NCBI RefSeq assembly: GCF_041435215.1
Contig: NZ_CP108394.1
Span: 11,222,001-11,286,000, forward strand
Length of the DNA stretch: 64,000 nucleotides
Origin: Streptomyces sp. NBC_01314
Lineage (GTDB): Bacteria; Actinomycetota; Actinomycetes; Streptomycetales; Streptomycetaceae
Direction: 5' to 3'
Part shown: piece by piece, positions 52,886-62,461 of the stretch
How the letters are laid out: every line of letters begins with the position of its first letter
Position numbering within the stretch: the first letter of the stretch is position 1
Made by a program: the position numbers and the translations under genes
Notes under the pieces: model-generated
What the model saw: only the letters and a program-made list of their open reading frames with translations
Database searches by the model: none
What the model was told of the DNA's origin: nothing

Positions 52886-54246
52886 GCGACCACCGCCAGG
52901 CCTTCGTCGCCCTGCACGCCCGTGTCCCGGGCCGTGGCCCGTCCAGGCTCGGTGCCGGTCCAGGACGCCGCCTGAGCCAGTGCCAGGTCCAGGCCGTCGA
53001 GGGACAGGCGTGGGGCGGCAAGCGGGCTGCCGTAGCCGCAGTGCTGGTGGACTGAGCGGGCGTAGCGGATGGCCTGGTCCTGGGTGCTTTCGGTGACTCT
53101 TCGGTTCGCCTCGGCCCGCAGCCGTGCGCTGTCACGGAGCAACTGGCCCACGAGCCGGGCGGCCTGGCGCAGCAGGATCTCCCGCTTGGCACTCAACGCC
53201 TCCTCGGTTCGGTGGGTGCCGTGCAGTTGCGGGGCCAGGACGTCGATCGCCTCGGTCGTCGTCGAGCCGTCCGCGAACTCCGACTGGTAGGACAGATAGG
53301 CCACCGCGCCGATCACGAGGGCGAACAGCGTAGCCATGACGGCGGTCAGGAACCGATCGTCGGAGGGACCGTCGAGGACGAGCCGCCAGGCCATGGCGAC
53401 ACCGAGGGTCAGTGCCAGCACACCGCACAGGAGGAGTTCGGCGGCGAGGGTCTTCACGCCACCCTTGGGCGAGCCGCCCTTGGGAGAGCCGGCCCCGGAG
53501 GCGCCGCCCCTGGCGAAGTCCCATCCTCCGTGCGCGGCGCGGTACGCGCGGTGGCGCCTGCCGAACAGTTTCATCGTCAATGCGACCCCGACCGTGCCCA
53601 GGATCCCGAACAGCAGCGCGGTGACGGCTCTGAGGACGCTGTCGGCGGACTGCCAGGCCCTGCGCAGGTCGACGTTGAGGAACTTGGCCATCAGGAAGGT
53701 CAGGACGATGACATCGAGCGCGAGGAGCCCCAGCAGGAGCTTCCTGACCCGGGGCGGGATCCGCCGGTGTGCCCGGGAGCCCGCCTGTTCCTGTTCCTCG
53801 ACGAGCGCCGACCACTCGGCGTGGCGGCCGTGTGCCTCGGCCGCGCTGTAGGACTCGCCGTGCGGGCCGACGTAGCGGCGCGCGCGCAGGGCGGTGAGCT
53901 GGTGATCGATGAACCGGGCCTCGGCATGCAGGCCCTGGATCGTCGCGACCGTGGGTTCGATGGTGCCGGCGATCTCCGCCTTGGCCCAGGTGTCGGCGCG
54001 GTGCTCGGCGGCCCTGCGCAGACTGTCCTCGGCGTGGGTCCATTCCTCGGCCGGGCGGTCCCGCCCGATCCGCCGGGCCTCGCCGACGAGTTCATGGCAG
54101 CGGACGATCTTCGTGAACGGCATGGGGCCCATCCCCAGCGCGGAGGTGAGCGTCTGGCGGGGCGGGATCCGCAGGCGCCCCCGGAACCCCTGGGCGCTTC
54201 CGGCATTCTTGCTGCTTCTGGTGCTTTCAGGGCTGGTCGGTGTCAT
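52882..54246 (-). CDS. Hypothetical integral membrane protein (454 aa)
   Basis: The N-terminal ~190 residues are soluble and helical (possible coiled coil around AEDSLRRAAEHRADTWAKAE). Four hydrophobic segments follow (LLLGLLALDVIVLTFLMAKF region near 190, AVTALLFGILGTVGVALTM, LLLCGVLALTLGVAMAW, MATLFALVIGAVAYLSY), and the C-terminus is soluble. It is coupled by ATGA overlaps to the OmpA-type lipoprotein gene upstream and the small gene downstream. Likely a membrane partner of the lipoprotein; function unknown. Confidence 0.75.
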   Translation of the reverse strand: MTPTSPESTRSSKNAGSAQGFRGRLRIPPRQTLTSALGMGPMPFTKIVRCHELVGEARRIGRDRPAEEWTHAEDSLRRAAEHRADTWAKAEIAGTIEPTVATIQGLHAEARFIDHQLTALRARRYVGPHGESYSAAEAHGRHAEWSALVEEQEQAGSRAHRRIPPRVRKLLLGLLALDVIVLTFLMAKFLNVDLRRAWQSADSVLRAVTALLFGILGTVGVALTMKLFGRRHRAYRAAHGGWDFARGGASGAGSPKGGSPKGGVKTLAAELLLCGVLALTLGVAMAWRLVLDGPSDDRFLTAVMATLFALVIGAVAYLSYQSEFADGSTTTEAIDVLAPQLHGTHRTEEALSAKREILLRQAARLVGQLLRDSARLRAEANRRVTESTQDQAIRYARSVHQHCGYGSPLAAPRLSLDGLDLALAQAASWTGTEPGRATARDTGVQGDEGLAVVA

Positions 54247-55409
54247 GACGGGTCGGGTCCTTCTTTCGGGGTGACGGTGATCTCCACCCGCCGGTTCTGG
54301 CGGGCGAGTTGCTCGGCGAAGACACCGCCGGGCATGTTGTCGACGCGGGGACGGGTGGAACCGGCCCCCTCGACCGAGCCGATGAGGGCGGGGGAGACAC
54401 CGAGCCGGACGAGGCGGTCGCCGACGGCCCGCGCCCGCTGGGTGGACAGGGCGAAGCCGCTCGCCGCCGTGCCCACTTGGGCGGTGTGGCCGGTGATCCG
54501 TACGACGACGTCGGCGCCGCAGTGTTCGAGGCTGTCCGCGATCGGTCTCAGGTAACGGTCGGCGTCGGCTTTGAGGTGCGCGTCGTCCGCGGCGAACGTC
54601 ACCGACGTCGGCACCACGTAGGTGCCTTTGCAGGAGGTGGGGGTCGCACCGACCGGCACCACCGGGACGGGCCGCTGCGACGACGACATCAGCCGTGGCA
54701 CGTCGTCGTCGCGCACCGTGCACGAGGCCGCCCCCGAGGCCTGGCACACCGCCCGCCACAGCGCGGTGATCCGCTGCGCCGCCGGCAGCGGCAGCTCGGG
54801 CTGGGTGCCGTAGGCGATGCCCAGGCCGACGAACTCGACGTGCCGGCCGGACGCGTCGGGCACCAGTGCGCGGCTCTTCAGGTCCCGCAGGACGGTGTCG
54901 GGGTCGAAGTTCCAGCCGAGCGTGCGCAGATCCAGTGGATCGGCGGTCTGGACGCCCGACGACACGAGGACGACCGTGCCGCCGTCGGGGGTGGCGCGCA
55001 GGGCCCGGCGGTAGGTGCCCAGGAGGTCCAGGCCGTCCGCCGCCGGCCGGCCCCCGGTCAGTGCCGAGCGCAGCTTCGCCGCCTTGGCCAGGACTCTCTC
55101 CCGGGCGGTGGCCTGGTCCTGTTCGACCTCCCGCGCGTCGCGCAGGGGGGTCAGATCGACCTCGGTCACCTGCGGGTTGGTCGACACGACCACGGAGACC
55201 TTCCCGTCGCCGGGGTCGAGTGCGCGCAGGCCGTGGCGTACGGCGAGGTCTTCCAGTACCGGGGCCCAGGGCGCCGGTTCGGCCATGCTGCCGGTGACGG
55301 CGATGGTCAACGGCGTCGGGGCGGGCCCGGATCCGCAGGCGGTGAGGGTGCAGGCGGCGAGGGCCGCAAGCAGGAGCAGGACACGCAGTACCGGCCGGCG
55401 CCCCCTCAT
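54243..55409 (-). CDS. OmpA-family peptidoglycan-associated lipoprotein
   Basis: 388 residues. The signal peptide ends in a lipobox (LTAC) so the mature protein begins at a lipidated cysteine near residue 25. The C-terminal ~130 residues are an OmpA-like domain: VTFAADDAHLKADADRYL, VRITGHTAQVGT, LSTQRARAVGDRLVRLGV, QNRRVEITVTP. This domain binds peptidoglycan. It has an AGGT ribosome site and is coupled to the upstream small gene (ATGA). It is an envelope protein unrelated to the biosynthetic cluster. Confidence 0.85.
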   Translation of the reverse strand: MRGRRPVLRVLLLLAALAACTLTACGSGPAPTPLTIAVTGSMAEPAPWAPVLEDLAVRHGLRALDPGDGKVSVVVSTNPQVTEVDLTPLRDAREVEQDQATARERVLAKAAKLRSALTGGRPAADGLDLLGTYRRALRATPDGGTVVLVSSGVQTADPLDLRTLGWNFDPDTVLRDLKSRALVPDASGRHVEFVGLGIAYGTQPELPLPAAQRITALWRAVCQASGAASCTVRDDDVPRLMSSSQRPVPVVPVGATPTSCKGTYVVPTSVTFAADDAHLKADADRYLRPIADSLEHCGADVVVRITGHTAQVGTAASGFALSTQRARAVGDRLVRLGVSPALIGSVEGAGSTRPRVDNMPGGVFAEQLARQNRRVEITVTPKEGPDPS

Positions 55410-55651
55410 GCCGCACCTGCCCAACGCACCACGGACGTCAGGTGCCAGCCGCCCGAACAGTGGGAGCAGCGGTAGGCCCGGACCACCGTCCATTGGGGGC
55501 GCATGCCGTTGAGTTCGGCCCGGGCCCTGGACTCCCGGGCCGCTGCCAGGAGGAGCTTGGCGTCCTTGCGTTCGCCGAGACGTCGCTTGCCGGTGGTGGC
55601 GCAGACCGGCCAGCTCCGCCGGGGCCTGCGCGGTCGTCGTGTGATGGCCAT
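55406..55651 (-). CDS. Small CxxC protein (81 aa)
   Basis: 81 residues. Basic N-terminus (TRRPRRPRRSW) and a CSHC pair in YRCSHCSGGWHLTS near the end, a possible zinc knuckle completed by the histidine. GGAGGAAT precedes the ATG. First gene of the four-gene envelope operon, coupled by ATGA to the lipoprotein gene. Function unknown. Confidence 0.7.
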   Translation of the reverse strand: MAITRRPRRPRRSWPVCATTGKRRLGERKDAKLLLAAARESRARAELNGMRPQWTVVRAYRCSHCSGGWHLTSVVRWAGAA

Positions 55652-55986
55652 GGATTCCTCCGTCGCCGATCGCGGCGTGGGGACGGCCGTGCAACCGCCC
55701 CACCGTTGGCGAGAAGGAATAGCGCGCGGCCTTGCGACGGACTCGTGGAAATCGTGAACAGCCCAGCTCACCGGGGCAGTTCGGCACGAAGGCGCGAAAA
55801 CCACCGCCACGGCGACGCCGAGGCAACCGGCCTCCGGCAAGCAACCGGCATGCACACCGAAGCCACCGAGACGCGCATACCGGCTCCGCCGAGGACCCGG
55901 TGCGTGCTCACGCCGCCGGGCCGGTAAAGTCGTGATCTTCGGATGGCGAAGCCGGCCGGAGTCCCCCTGAGGCTGTGCTCACAACG
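55652..55986. other. Divergent intergenic region
   Basis: About 330 bp between two divergent transcription units. No gene, strong hairpin or recognised operator was seen. Both promoters should lie here. Confidence 0.45.
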
Positions 55987-56745
55987 ATGAACGCCCACGA
56001 CACTCCCGTACGACGCCGACTCGACGGTGCGCTGGACGGTTTGGCTGTCACCTTCCGCGGGATGACGGCCCGCGCCGGGGAGACGCAGTGCGACTGCCAC
56101 TGGGGCAGCGAAGAAGACCTTGCGCAGTTGAAGGTCCCCGAGGTGGAGCTGGACCCGGACCTTCTGGGGCGCACCTGGCGGGCATACGACTGGGAGGACC
56201 ACGGCGCGGTGCTGCGCCGCATCCTTCCTCAGTTCGCCAGGGCTCTGGTCAGCGGCCTCGTGGAGCCCTTCTTCGGCATGGGAGAGGCCGGACGTTCCTT
56301 CGCTCGCGGTCGCTGGCAGCAGTGGCCCGCGCAGCAGAGCGCGGCGGTATGGGAGTTCCTGCACGCCTGGTGGGCATACAGCCTCACCGAACCGGAGCCT
56401 GCCGTGCCCGCGCACGAGGTCCTCGGGCTGTGCGCCGAGGCATCCGCCACGCTCGGTCCGTGGCTCACCGCCTGGGAGACACTGGAGCACCGCGTGGCCG
56501 ACCAGCGTCTGGCCGAAGCGGCCGCCCACTGGGAGTACGACCTGCTGGGCGACCAGCTTCCCTGGGATGCGTGGGACAACGCCGACGCCCTGCGCACCGA
56601 ACTCGCGAACTGGCTGGTCCGCCACGCACCTGCCCGCCTGCGGGCCCAGAACGTCCCCGAGGAGCTGCTCCACCGGATCCGTCTGATCGGTCTTCGCGGT
56701 CCCGCCCGCTGGGAGGACCCGCACTGGCCCGGTCACCGGTACTGA
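55987..56745 (+). CDS. Hypothetical protein (252-256 aa)
   Basis: A soluble, tryptophan-rich protein with no recognised family. It has a CDCHWGSEEDLAQL segment near residue 35 that could bind metal, and helical sequence thereafter. The start is uncertain: ATG 55987 lacks a close ribosome site, and GTG 55975 has GAGG only 2 bases upstream. It precedes a signalling operon on the same strand but is 190 bp away from it. Confidence 0.7.
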   Translation: MNAHDTPVRRRLDGALDGLAVTFRGMTARAGETQCDCHWGSEEDLAQLKVPEVELDPDLLGRTWRAYDWEDHGAVLRRILPQFARALVSGLVEPFFGMGEAGRSFARGRWQQWPAQQSAAVWEFLHAWWAYSLTEPEPAVPAHEVLGLCAEASATLGPWLTAWETLEHRVADQRLAEAAAHWEYDLLGDQLPWDAWDNADALRTELANWLVRHAPARLRAQNVPEELLHRIRLIGLRGPARWEDPHWPGHRY

Positions 56746-56935
56746 GCCGCCCCTCGCCCTCCAATGCTGCCTGCCGGGTACCGAGAGGCGCTCGAACGGG
56801 GCCGCGTCACCGCATCTAACAGAGCCCCCAACACCCCCACCCCCGCGGAGTCGTGAAAACCGCGACCCCCCGCGCGATGGCTGTCCCACACTGTGCGCAG
56901 CGCCCAGCCCGACGAACGTCACGGGGGTACGAAGA

Positions 56936-58336
56936 ATGTCGTTGTCCCAGCAAGACCGGTTGTCGCTCGTCGACTTCCTGCCCGCGCAGGACCGGCCAAC
57001 CGGTCCGTGGGGCCAGATCCTGTGGGACCTGACCGCGCCCGCCCCGATGAGCCTGTGGTCGACGCGGGTGACCGCGGCCCGTATCCACCGCTACGACCGT
57101 GTCCGGCCGTTCGCGACCCGCGGGTTCCTGCTCGCCGTGCTCGCCGTGCTGCTCGGCCTCGCCGACGGCACCCGGCCGGTCGTGTGGGCTTTGCTGTCGG
57201 TCGGCGTGGTGCAGACACTGCTGGAGATCCACCTCCACGGCCAGGCGCACGGCGGCGCCCGCTCACAATTCGCCCTGGTCCGGCTGCTGCTCGACTGGCA
57301 GGACAACTGGCAGTGGGAGCGCACGCTGCTCAACGCCACCGGGGTGCTCGGCGGGATCGCCGTGCCCGCGAACGTGATCGCCGTGCTGTTCTTCACGGGC
57401 CCCGGCGACCCGGGCTGGGTCAAGGTCGCCGCCCTGGCGGTCGCGCTCGCCTACGCCAACTCCGGCATCTTCCATGTGCTCACCGACGGCACCTACTACT
57501 CGGCCAACCAGAGCCTGCCCCGGTTCCTGGTCAGCCTGCGGGCATACGGCTGGCTGCTGGTGACGGGGGTGCTCGTGGCCGTGGTGGGACTGTCGGTGCA
57601 TCTCGGGCGGTGGAGCCCGCAGATGGAGCCGCTGGCGTGGGCGGCGTGCGTACTGCCCTACCTCGTGGGCATGAAGGCGCGCGACTGCGACCGGCTCCTG
57701 CGGGCGAGCGGCGAGGAGGTGGCCGTGGCGATGAACGAGGCCCGCAGCCGGCTGGCGCAGGACTTCCACGACATGCACACCGGGGCCCGCTCGCTGTTCC
57801 GGTCCCTGGCCGACGACGAAGCGGTCAGCGCCCAGGTCAGGGTCGATGCCGCCGACTTCGCACCCATGATCACCCTGGTCAAGGAGATGGCCGACGAGAG
57901 TGCCTGGGACGCCGGGGACAAGGAGATCGCCCTGGAGGCGGTCATCGAACAACTCGCACGCGACCACACCCTGCGCATCACCACCGAGTTGCGGCTCGGC
58001 GAGCTGCGCGCCGCCAACCGGGAGCTCGTGCGACAGCTGATCACCACGGTCGTCAGCAACGCCGCCCAGGCCATGGCGCGCCACGAGATCCACGACCGGC
58101 CGGTCACGGTGTCGGGCCAGGTGTCGGACGGCATGATCCACCTCAGCATCCGCGATCCGCTCCCGCTGATTCAGGACACCTCGTGGTGCGTGGACGGCAG
58201 CACACTGGCGTTCATGCGGGACAGGCTGCGACGCCTCGGTGGCGACATCACGCAGTCCGCGGTGGCCGGCGGCAAGGAGATCCGCAGCGTATGGAGTGTC
58301 CGCCCCCCGAGGCTCAAGAGGGAGTCCACCCGATGA
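56936..58336 (+). CDS. Atypical membrane histidine kinase
   Basis: 466 residues. Several hydrophobic helices in the first 240 residues form a membrane sensor domain. QDFHDMHTGARSLF at about 280 resembles the HisKA_3 phosphoacceptor helix. LITTVVSNAAQAM is an N-box-like segment and FMRDRLRRLGGDITQSAVAGG fits the NarL-type G2 region. The G1 box is weak (SIRDPLPL). The stop overlaps the next start (ATGA), which encodes a receiver-like protein. Input signal unknown. Confidence 0.78.
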   Translation: MSLSQQDRLSLVDFLPAQDRPTGPWGQILWDLTAPAPMSLWSTRVTAARIHRYDRVRPFATRGFLLAVLAVLLGLADGTRPVVWALLSVGVVQTLLEIHLHGQAHGGARSQFALVRLLLDWQDNWQWERTLLNATGVLGGIAVPANVIAVLFFTGPGDPGWVKVAALAVALAYANSGIFHVLTDGTYYSANQSLPRFLVSLRAYGWLLVTGVLVAVVGLSVHLGRWSPQMEPLAWAACVLPYLVGMKARDCDRLLRASGEEVAVAMNEARSRLAQDFHDMHTGARSLFRSLADDEAVSAQVRVDAADFAPMITLVKEMADESAWDAGDKEIALEAVIEQLARDHTLRITTELRLGELRAANRELVRQLITTVVSNAAQAMARHEIHDRPVTVSGQVSDGMIHLSIRDPLPLIQDTSWCVDGSTLAFMRDRLRRLGGDITQSAVAGGKEIRSVWSVRPPRLKRESTR

Positions 58337-59235
58337 CGATGAAATATCTCCTGATCGACGACCAGGGCAAACGCAGCCGGGTGTTCGACCAGCAGGTGTC
58401 CGTACCCGGCCGGCTCGAGTTCGAGATCATGGACGACCCCGAGCTCCTGTTGGACTGGAGCACGCAGGAACTGCGGGGGTTCAGCGGCGCGATCGTCGAC
58501 TTCCATCTGAACACCCCCTCCGGCCCCGGCTACCGCCCGTTGACCATCGTCGACCCCGCCCTCTGCGACGGACCGGTCGAGGTGCGCACCGGCCTGGGCG
58601 CCATGCTGTACCTGAGGCAGCACGTCCCGGACATGACCCTGTACGGCATGACCGAGCTGACCCACGGCCACGCGCAACTGTTCCTGGCCGCGGCTGCGGT
58701 GTGGCTGGCCGCGGATCCACTGAACGTGAACGAGCCACCGGAGATCCTGCGCCGGGTGCTCCTGGCCCCCGACGGTGAACAGGCGCACCTGCAGGCCTCG
58801 CACCGCCAGATGCGCGACTCCACCGGGCCCTTCCGCCGGCTGATGGACAGCTGTCTGAACCGCAAGCACCTCGACGAGACCTACGACTGGCTGCGCTGCT
58901 ACCGCCTGTGCAACGGACCACGGGCGCACCGCCAGGTCGCGGGTACCGTGAACCGTCTGATGGGTCGGCGGATCTCGGCCGACCCGGAGAAGACGTTCTT
59001 CCCGATGATGACGCAGTGGCAGACCGACCTCGAGGCGTTCGTGCGGGCCTGGGGCCAGGACACGTCGGGCTGGCCGGACGTGTCGGCGGGCGTCTCCGCG
59101 AAGACCTGGGCGCAGCACAATCCGGTGCTGGACTACGTGAAGTCGGGCGCGTACGACACGTTCTTCAACTCCCCGGACGTGCGAGCGGCGTTGACACGCC
59201 ACCGCATCAACGAGAAGAAGGAGGCCCAGCCGTGA
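58333..59235 (+). CDS. Atypical response-regulator-like protein
   Basis: 300 residues. The N-terminus MTMKYLLIDDQGKRSRVF has the acidic pair of a receiver domain and GAIVDFHLN offers a phosphoacceptor aspartate near residue 57. The conserved receiver lysine is not evident after LYGMTELTHG, so it may be a pseudo-receiver. The C-terminal half is not a recognised DNA-binding domain. Coupled to the kinase gene by ATGA and to the hydrolase gene by GTGA, so it is likely the kinase's partner. Confidence 0.72.
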   Translation: MTMKYLLIDDQGKRSRVFDQQVSVPGRLEFEIMDDPELLLDWSTQELRGFSGAIVDFHLNTPSGPGYRPLTIVDPALCDGPVEVRTGLGAMLYLRQHVPDMTLYGMTELTHGHAQLFLAAAAVWLAADPLNVNEPPEILRRVLLAPDGEQAHLQASHRQMRDSTGPFRRLMDSCLNRKHLDETYDWLRCYRLCNGPRAHRQVAGTVNRLMGRRISADPEKTFFPMMTQWQTDLEAFVRAWGQDTSGWPDVSAGVSAKTWAQHNPVLDYVKSGAYDTFFNSPDVRAALTRHRINEKKEAQP

Positions 59236-60158
59236 CACCCACCCCCACAACGGCCCCTGCATGGGAGCCGGTCCGTGTGGCCACCGCCGACGGCCCCGGC
59301 GGCGAGACGCTGCTCGGTGTCGTGGACGGCCGGCGCGGCGCCGACGACCCGACGTTCGTGGTCGCGCAGGGCTTCCTGGCGTTCGTGGAACCCTTCGAGA
59401 TGCAGCGGTTCCAGCTGATCGCCTCGATGCTGCGGGCACGGCTCGTGGTCGTGGAGACCCCGGGCGCCGGTTTCGCCGCCTCCCGGCTGCTGCCCGGCGA
59501 GCGACGCGCGCTGCTGCGAGGCGACTTCACGGTCCCCGCACGGCGGATGCTGCGGGCGGCCACCGAAGTCATCGGCGCAGACGGCCCCGCCGCCGCGACC
59601 GGCGTGCTGGGCTACTCACTGGGGGCGTCCTTCGCCGCCGCGATGGCCGCCGTCTCCGGTACGGCTCGGACGGGCCCGCCGCTGAGGACGGTCGTCCTGG
59701 TGGAGCCGGTCGCGATACGGCGATGGAGTGCCGTGGGCCTCATGGCGGCCGTGCGCCGCGAGAACCGTCTCGTCCAGCCGTACCTGGACCAGACGGCCAC
59801 GGTGCCCGGCGCCGTCCGGCCCCTGGAGGCCCGCTCGGGTGACAGGCCGCTGACCCGGCGCCGCAGTGACCTGCTCCTCCTCGCGAACGCCCTGCGTGCT
59901 GCGCGCCTCGGCGAGGATCTCGCGGCCGCCGCGCAGGAGCCGGGCCCAAAGACGCGCCGGCTGGTCGTGGTGCGCGGCGAGCAGAGCGTGCTGTCGCCGC
60001 GGCAGGCGGTGCACAGCCTGATGACGGCCGCCGAGCGGCACGGGTTCAGGGCGCGGCTGCTGAGCGTTCCGGGCCCGCACGCCTTCTGGCACTCGCTGCC
60101 GGCCGTTGGCTTGGCGACGCCCCGACTGGGGACCGCTCTCGGGATGTCCCCCTCATGA
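59232..60158 (+). CDS. Alpha/beta hydrolase-fold protein
   Basis: 308 residues with a nucleophile elbow GYSLGAS near residue 132, an oxyanion region FVVAQGFLAFVEP and a late histidine in VPGPHAFWH, giving a plausible Ser-His catalytic pair. No signal peptide. GTG start coupled to the upstream receiver-like gene and ATGA to the downstream membrane protein. Substrate unknown. Confidence 0.78.
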   Translation: MTPTPTTAPAWEPVRVATADGPGGETLLGVVDGRRGADDPTFVVAQGFLAFVEPFEMQRFQLIASMLRARLVVVETPGAGFAASRLLPGERRALLRGDFTVPARRMLRAATEVIGADGPAAATGVLGYSLGASFAAAMAAVSGTARTGPPLRTVVLVEPVAIRRWSAVGLMAAVRRENRLVQPYLDQTATVPGAVRPLEARSGDRPLTRRRSDLLLLANALRAARLGEDLAAAAQEPGPKTRRLVVVRGEQSVLSPRQAVHSLMTAAERHGFRARLLSVPGPHAFWHSLPAVGLATPRLGTALGMSPS

Positions 60159-60808
60159 CCCTCCTCGCTCCCCTCCCGCCCCGGGCGGGCCGGACCGCCT
60201 GGCTCAGAGGTCTTGCCGCCGCCGCCCTCACGGCCGGCGTGGTCTGCCAGGTCGTGCAGCGAACGGACCCGACACCACCGCTGCTGTACTTCACTGTCGA
60301 CTCGGCGGTACTGGCCGCGGCCGTCCAGGCCCGGCGGCTGGTGCGCGGGCCCGCAGGCGGTGTGTGGGGCGAACGGATCCGGGGCGCCGCGGTGGTCGGG
60401 GTGGTGCTCTCCTCGCTCGTCTACTTCACGGTGATCGCGCCGAGCAGCCCGTCGGGCACCTGGTTCGGCGCTCACGACGACGCGTGGGCCCGCACCGCCA
60501 CGGTTCTCCTGCATGCCGTCGCACCGGTGGCGGTGGTCGCGGAGTTCCTGGCAAGCCCCTGCACCCTGGCCACGAGCCGGCACGAGGCCTTCCTGCTCAC
60601 CTGCTGGCCGGCCGCTTATCTGGCCGTCGTGGGCAGCCTCGCCTGGTCCGGCACGGCAACGATGCCGTATCTCTTCCTGCGCCCTTCACAGTTCGGCGCC
60701 ACGGCCGTCGCGACGGCCGTCGTCGTGCTCTACGGCATCACCCTCACTCTCGCCCTGGCCCTCCTCGCGGCGCGCTCCCACACCACGAAGTCCCGCACCA
60801 GAGCGTGA
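60155..60808 (+). CDS. Pr6Pr-like integral membrane protein
   Basis: 217 residues with about six hydrophobic helices (for example LRGLAAAALTAGVVCQVV and LLHAVAPVAVVAEFLAS) in the spacing typical of the Pr6Pr / FAR-17a-AIG1-like family of six-helix proteins. It is the last gene of the kinase operon, coupled by ATGA. Role unknown. Confidence 0.7.
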   Translation: MTLLAPLPPRAGRTAWLRGLAAAALTAGVVCQVVQRTDPTPPLLYFTVDSAVLAAAVQARRLVRGPAGGVWGERIRGAAVVGVVLSSLVYFTVIAPSSPSGTWFGAHDDAWARTATVLLHAVAPVAVVAEFLASPCTLATSRHEAFLLTCWPAAYLAVVGSLAWSGTATMPYLFLRPSQFGATAVATAVVVLYGITLTLALALLAARSHTTKSRTRA

Positions 60809-60968
60809 CAAGCGCCATCCGCCCCTCCATGCCTTGAGTTCCGAGGCCCGTACGGCGGGCGGCCCGTGGTGCGCACACCAGCGGCGCGGCCCTGGTCGGT
60901 CGGCATCGAGCAGGATCAGAGACCCGAGAAAGCGCCTGCACTCCTCACAACCTCCCGAGACAGAACAC

Positions 60969-62360
60969 CTAGCGGAGTGTGCGGAGCGTGTTGATGACGT
61001 CGTCGGCGCGGGTGTCCGGGTTGACGAAGGCCATGCGCAGAACCGTCGCGCCGTTCCAGAGGGTCGGCACGCACAGGACGGCGCCCGTTTCGGCAGCCCG
61101 GGCGGACCATGACGCGTAGTCCTGCGGGTCCCACCCCGGCCGTTCGAAGAGCACGACGGACAACTCGGGATCGATTGTCAGGCGTAGATGGTCACTGGCG
61201 CGTATGGCGTCGCTGACCAGTCGGCTGGTGGCCAGCGTCCGTTCCACGGCGTGCGCGTACAGGTCGGTTCCGTGGACGGCCAGGCTGAACCAGAACGGCA
61301 GACCGCGGGCACGGCGGCTGAGGTGCAGGGCCAGGTCCGCCGGATTGTGGACATCGCGGTCGATGGCGTCGAGATAGTGCGCCGACTGACGGTGCGCGGC
61401 GCGCGCCGGGGCCGGATCCCGGTAGAGCAGTGCACAGCAGTCGTAGGGTGCGAAGAGCCATTTGTGAGGATCGACGATGAAGCTGTCGGCGCGTTCGATG
61501 CCGGTGTAGAGATGCCGCACGCTGGGCGCCGCCAGGCCCGCTCCGCCGTAGGCGCCGTCGACGTGCAGCCACACGTGGTGGCGTTCGCACGCGTCGGCGA
61601 TGTTGTCGAGATCGTCGATCAGGCCGGCATTCGTGGTCCCGGCCGTTGCGACCACGGCGAAGACGCCGGTGGTGGACTCCAGGACCGCGTTCACGGCGGA
61701 TCCGGTGAGGTGCCCCCGCCGGTCCACCGGCGCGGTGACGATCTCCGCATCCATCGCGCGGGCGGCGGATGCGATCGAGGAGTGGGCGCTGTCGGCGCAC
61801 ACGATCTTCCAGCCGTCCGCCGGCCGGCCCCGCGAGGCGCCGGCGGCGGCGCGGGCCGTGATGAGAGCGGAGAGGTTGCCCAGGGTGCCGCCGCTGACGA
61901 AGCATCCTGCCGCGGCGGGGGGCCATCCGAGGAGCTGGGTGAGCCAGGTCAACGCCTCGTTCTCGGCGTGGATGGCGCCGGCTCCCGCTTCCCAGGTTCC
62001 CGCGAAGATGTTCGCCGCTGCGGTGACCGCCTCGAAGGCGAGTGCGGCACGAGTAGGCGCTGCCGGGATGTACGCGAGGTTCGTCGGCCCGTTCTGGGCG
62101 CGCGTGGCGGGCGCCAGGACCTGGTCGAACAGTTCGAGGACCGCGGCTCCGCCGATTCCCCGGGGGGTGATGGCCGCACCGGCCGCGACAGTGAGGTCCC
62201 TGGCGGGGCGGGCGCCTGTCACCGGATCCGGAGCCTGCATGATGCGCCGCCACGCGTAGTCCATGGCGCTCGCCACGACCTCGTCCTCGTCCCCCCATAC
62301 CCGGCGGCCGACACGGGGAGCCTTATTCACTGAGGTGCTTTCACACTGAGCATTTTGCAT
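60969..62360 (-). CDS. PLP-dependent group II decarboxylase (aromatic/diamine type)
   Basis: 463 residues of the glutamate/aromatic amino acid decarboxylase family. The PLP lysine is in VDPHKWLF, with DGAYGGA upstream and SGGTLGNLSAL for phosphate binding. It decarboxylates an L-amino acid to an amine; the specific substrate is not evident. No strong ribosome site precedes ATG 62360. A divergent Lrp/AsnC regulator with an inverted repeat between them suggests amino-acid-responsive control. Beyond the predicted cluster boundary and probably independent of it. Confidence 0.88.
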   Translation of the reverse strand: MQNAQCESTSVNKAPRVGRRVWGDEDEVVASAMDYAWRRIMQAPDPVTGARPARDLTVAAGAAITPRGIGGAAVLELFDQVLAPATRAQNGPTNLAYIPAAPTRAALAFEAVTAAANIFAGTWEAGAGAIHAENEALTWLTQLLGWPPAAAGCFVSGGTLGNLSALITARAAAGASRGRPADGWKIVCADSAHSSIASAARAMDAEIVTAPVDRRGHLTGSAVNAVLESTTGVFAVVATAGTTNAGLIDDLDNIADACERHHVWLHVDGAYGGAGLAAPSVRHLYTGIERADSFIVDPHKWLFAPYDCCALLYRDPAPARAAHRQSAHYLDAIDRDVHNPADLALHLSRRARGLPFWFSLAVHGTDLYAHAVERTLATSRLVSDAIRASDHLRLTIDPELSVVLFERPGWDPQDYASWSARAAETGAVLCVPTLWNGATVLRMAFVNPDTRADDVINTLRTLR

Positions 62361-62409
62361 GGTGAGAACGTAGAAAGGCCTACCGAACTGCGCAATATGT
62401 GGAAAAAAT

Positions 62410-62428
62410 ATTGAGCAGAATGCTCAAT
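62410..62428. promoter_or_regulatory. Inverted-repeat operator for the Lrp-type regulator
   Basis: ATTGAGCA-GAA-TGCTCAAT, a perfect 8-bp inverted repeat in an AT-rich patch between the divergent decarboxylase and Lrp genes. Half-sites (TGAGCA) recur nearer the decarboxylase start. This is the form expected of an Lrp/AsnC site. Confidence 0.75.
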
Positions 62429-62461
62429 GCTGCCCGCGTGTGATGTGAGATGCTGGGCAGC

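Noticed and set aside
53047..53065. Third copy of the 3' repeat (TGGACTGAGCGGG)
   Set aside because: The match is about 13 bases only, lies within a coding region and lacks the rest of the repeat.
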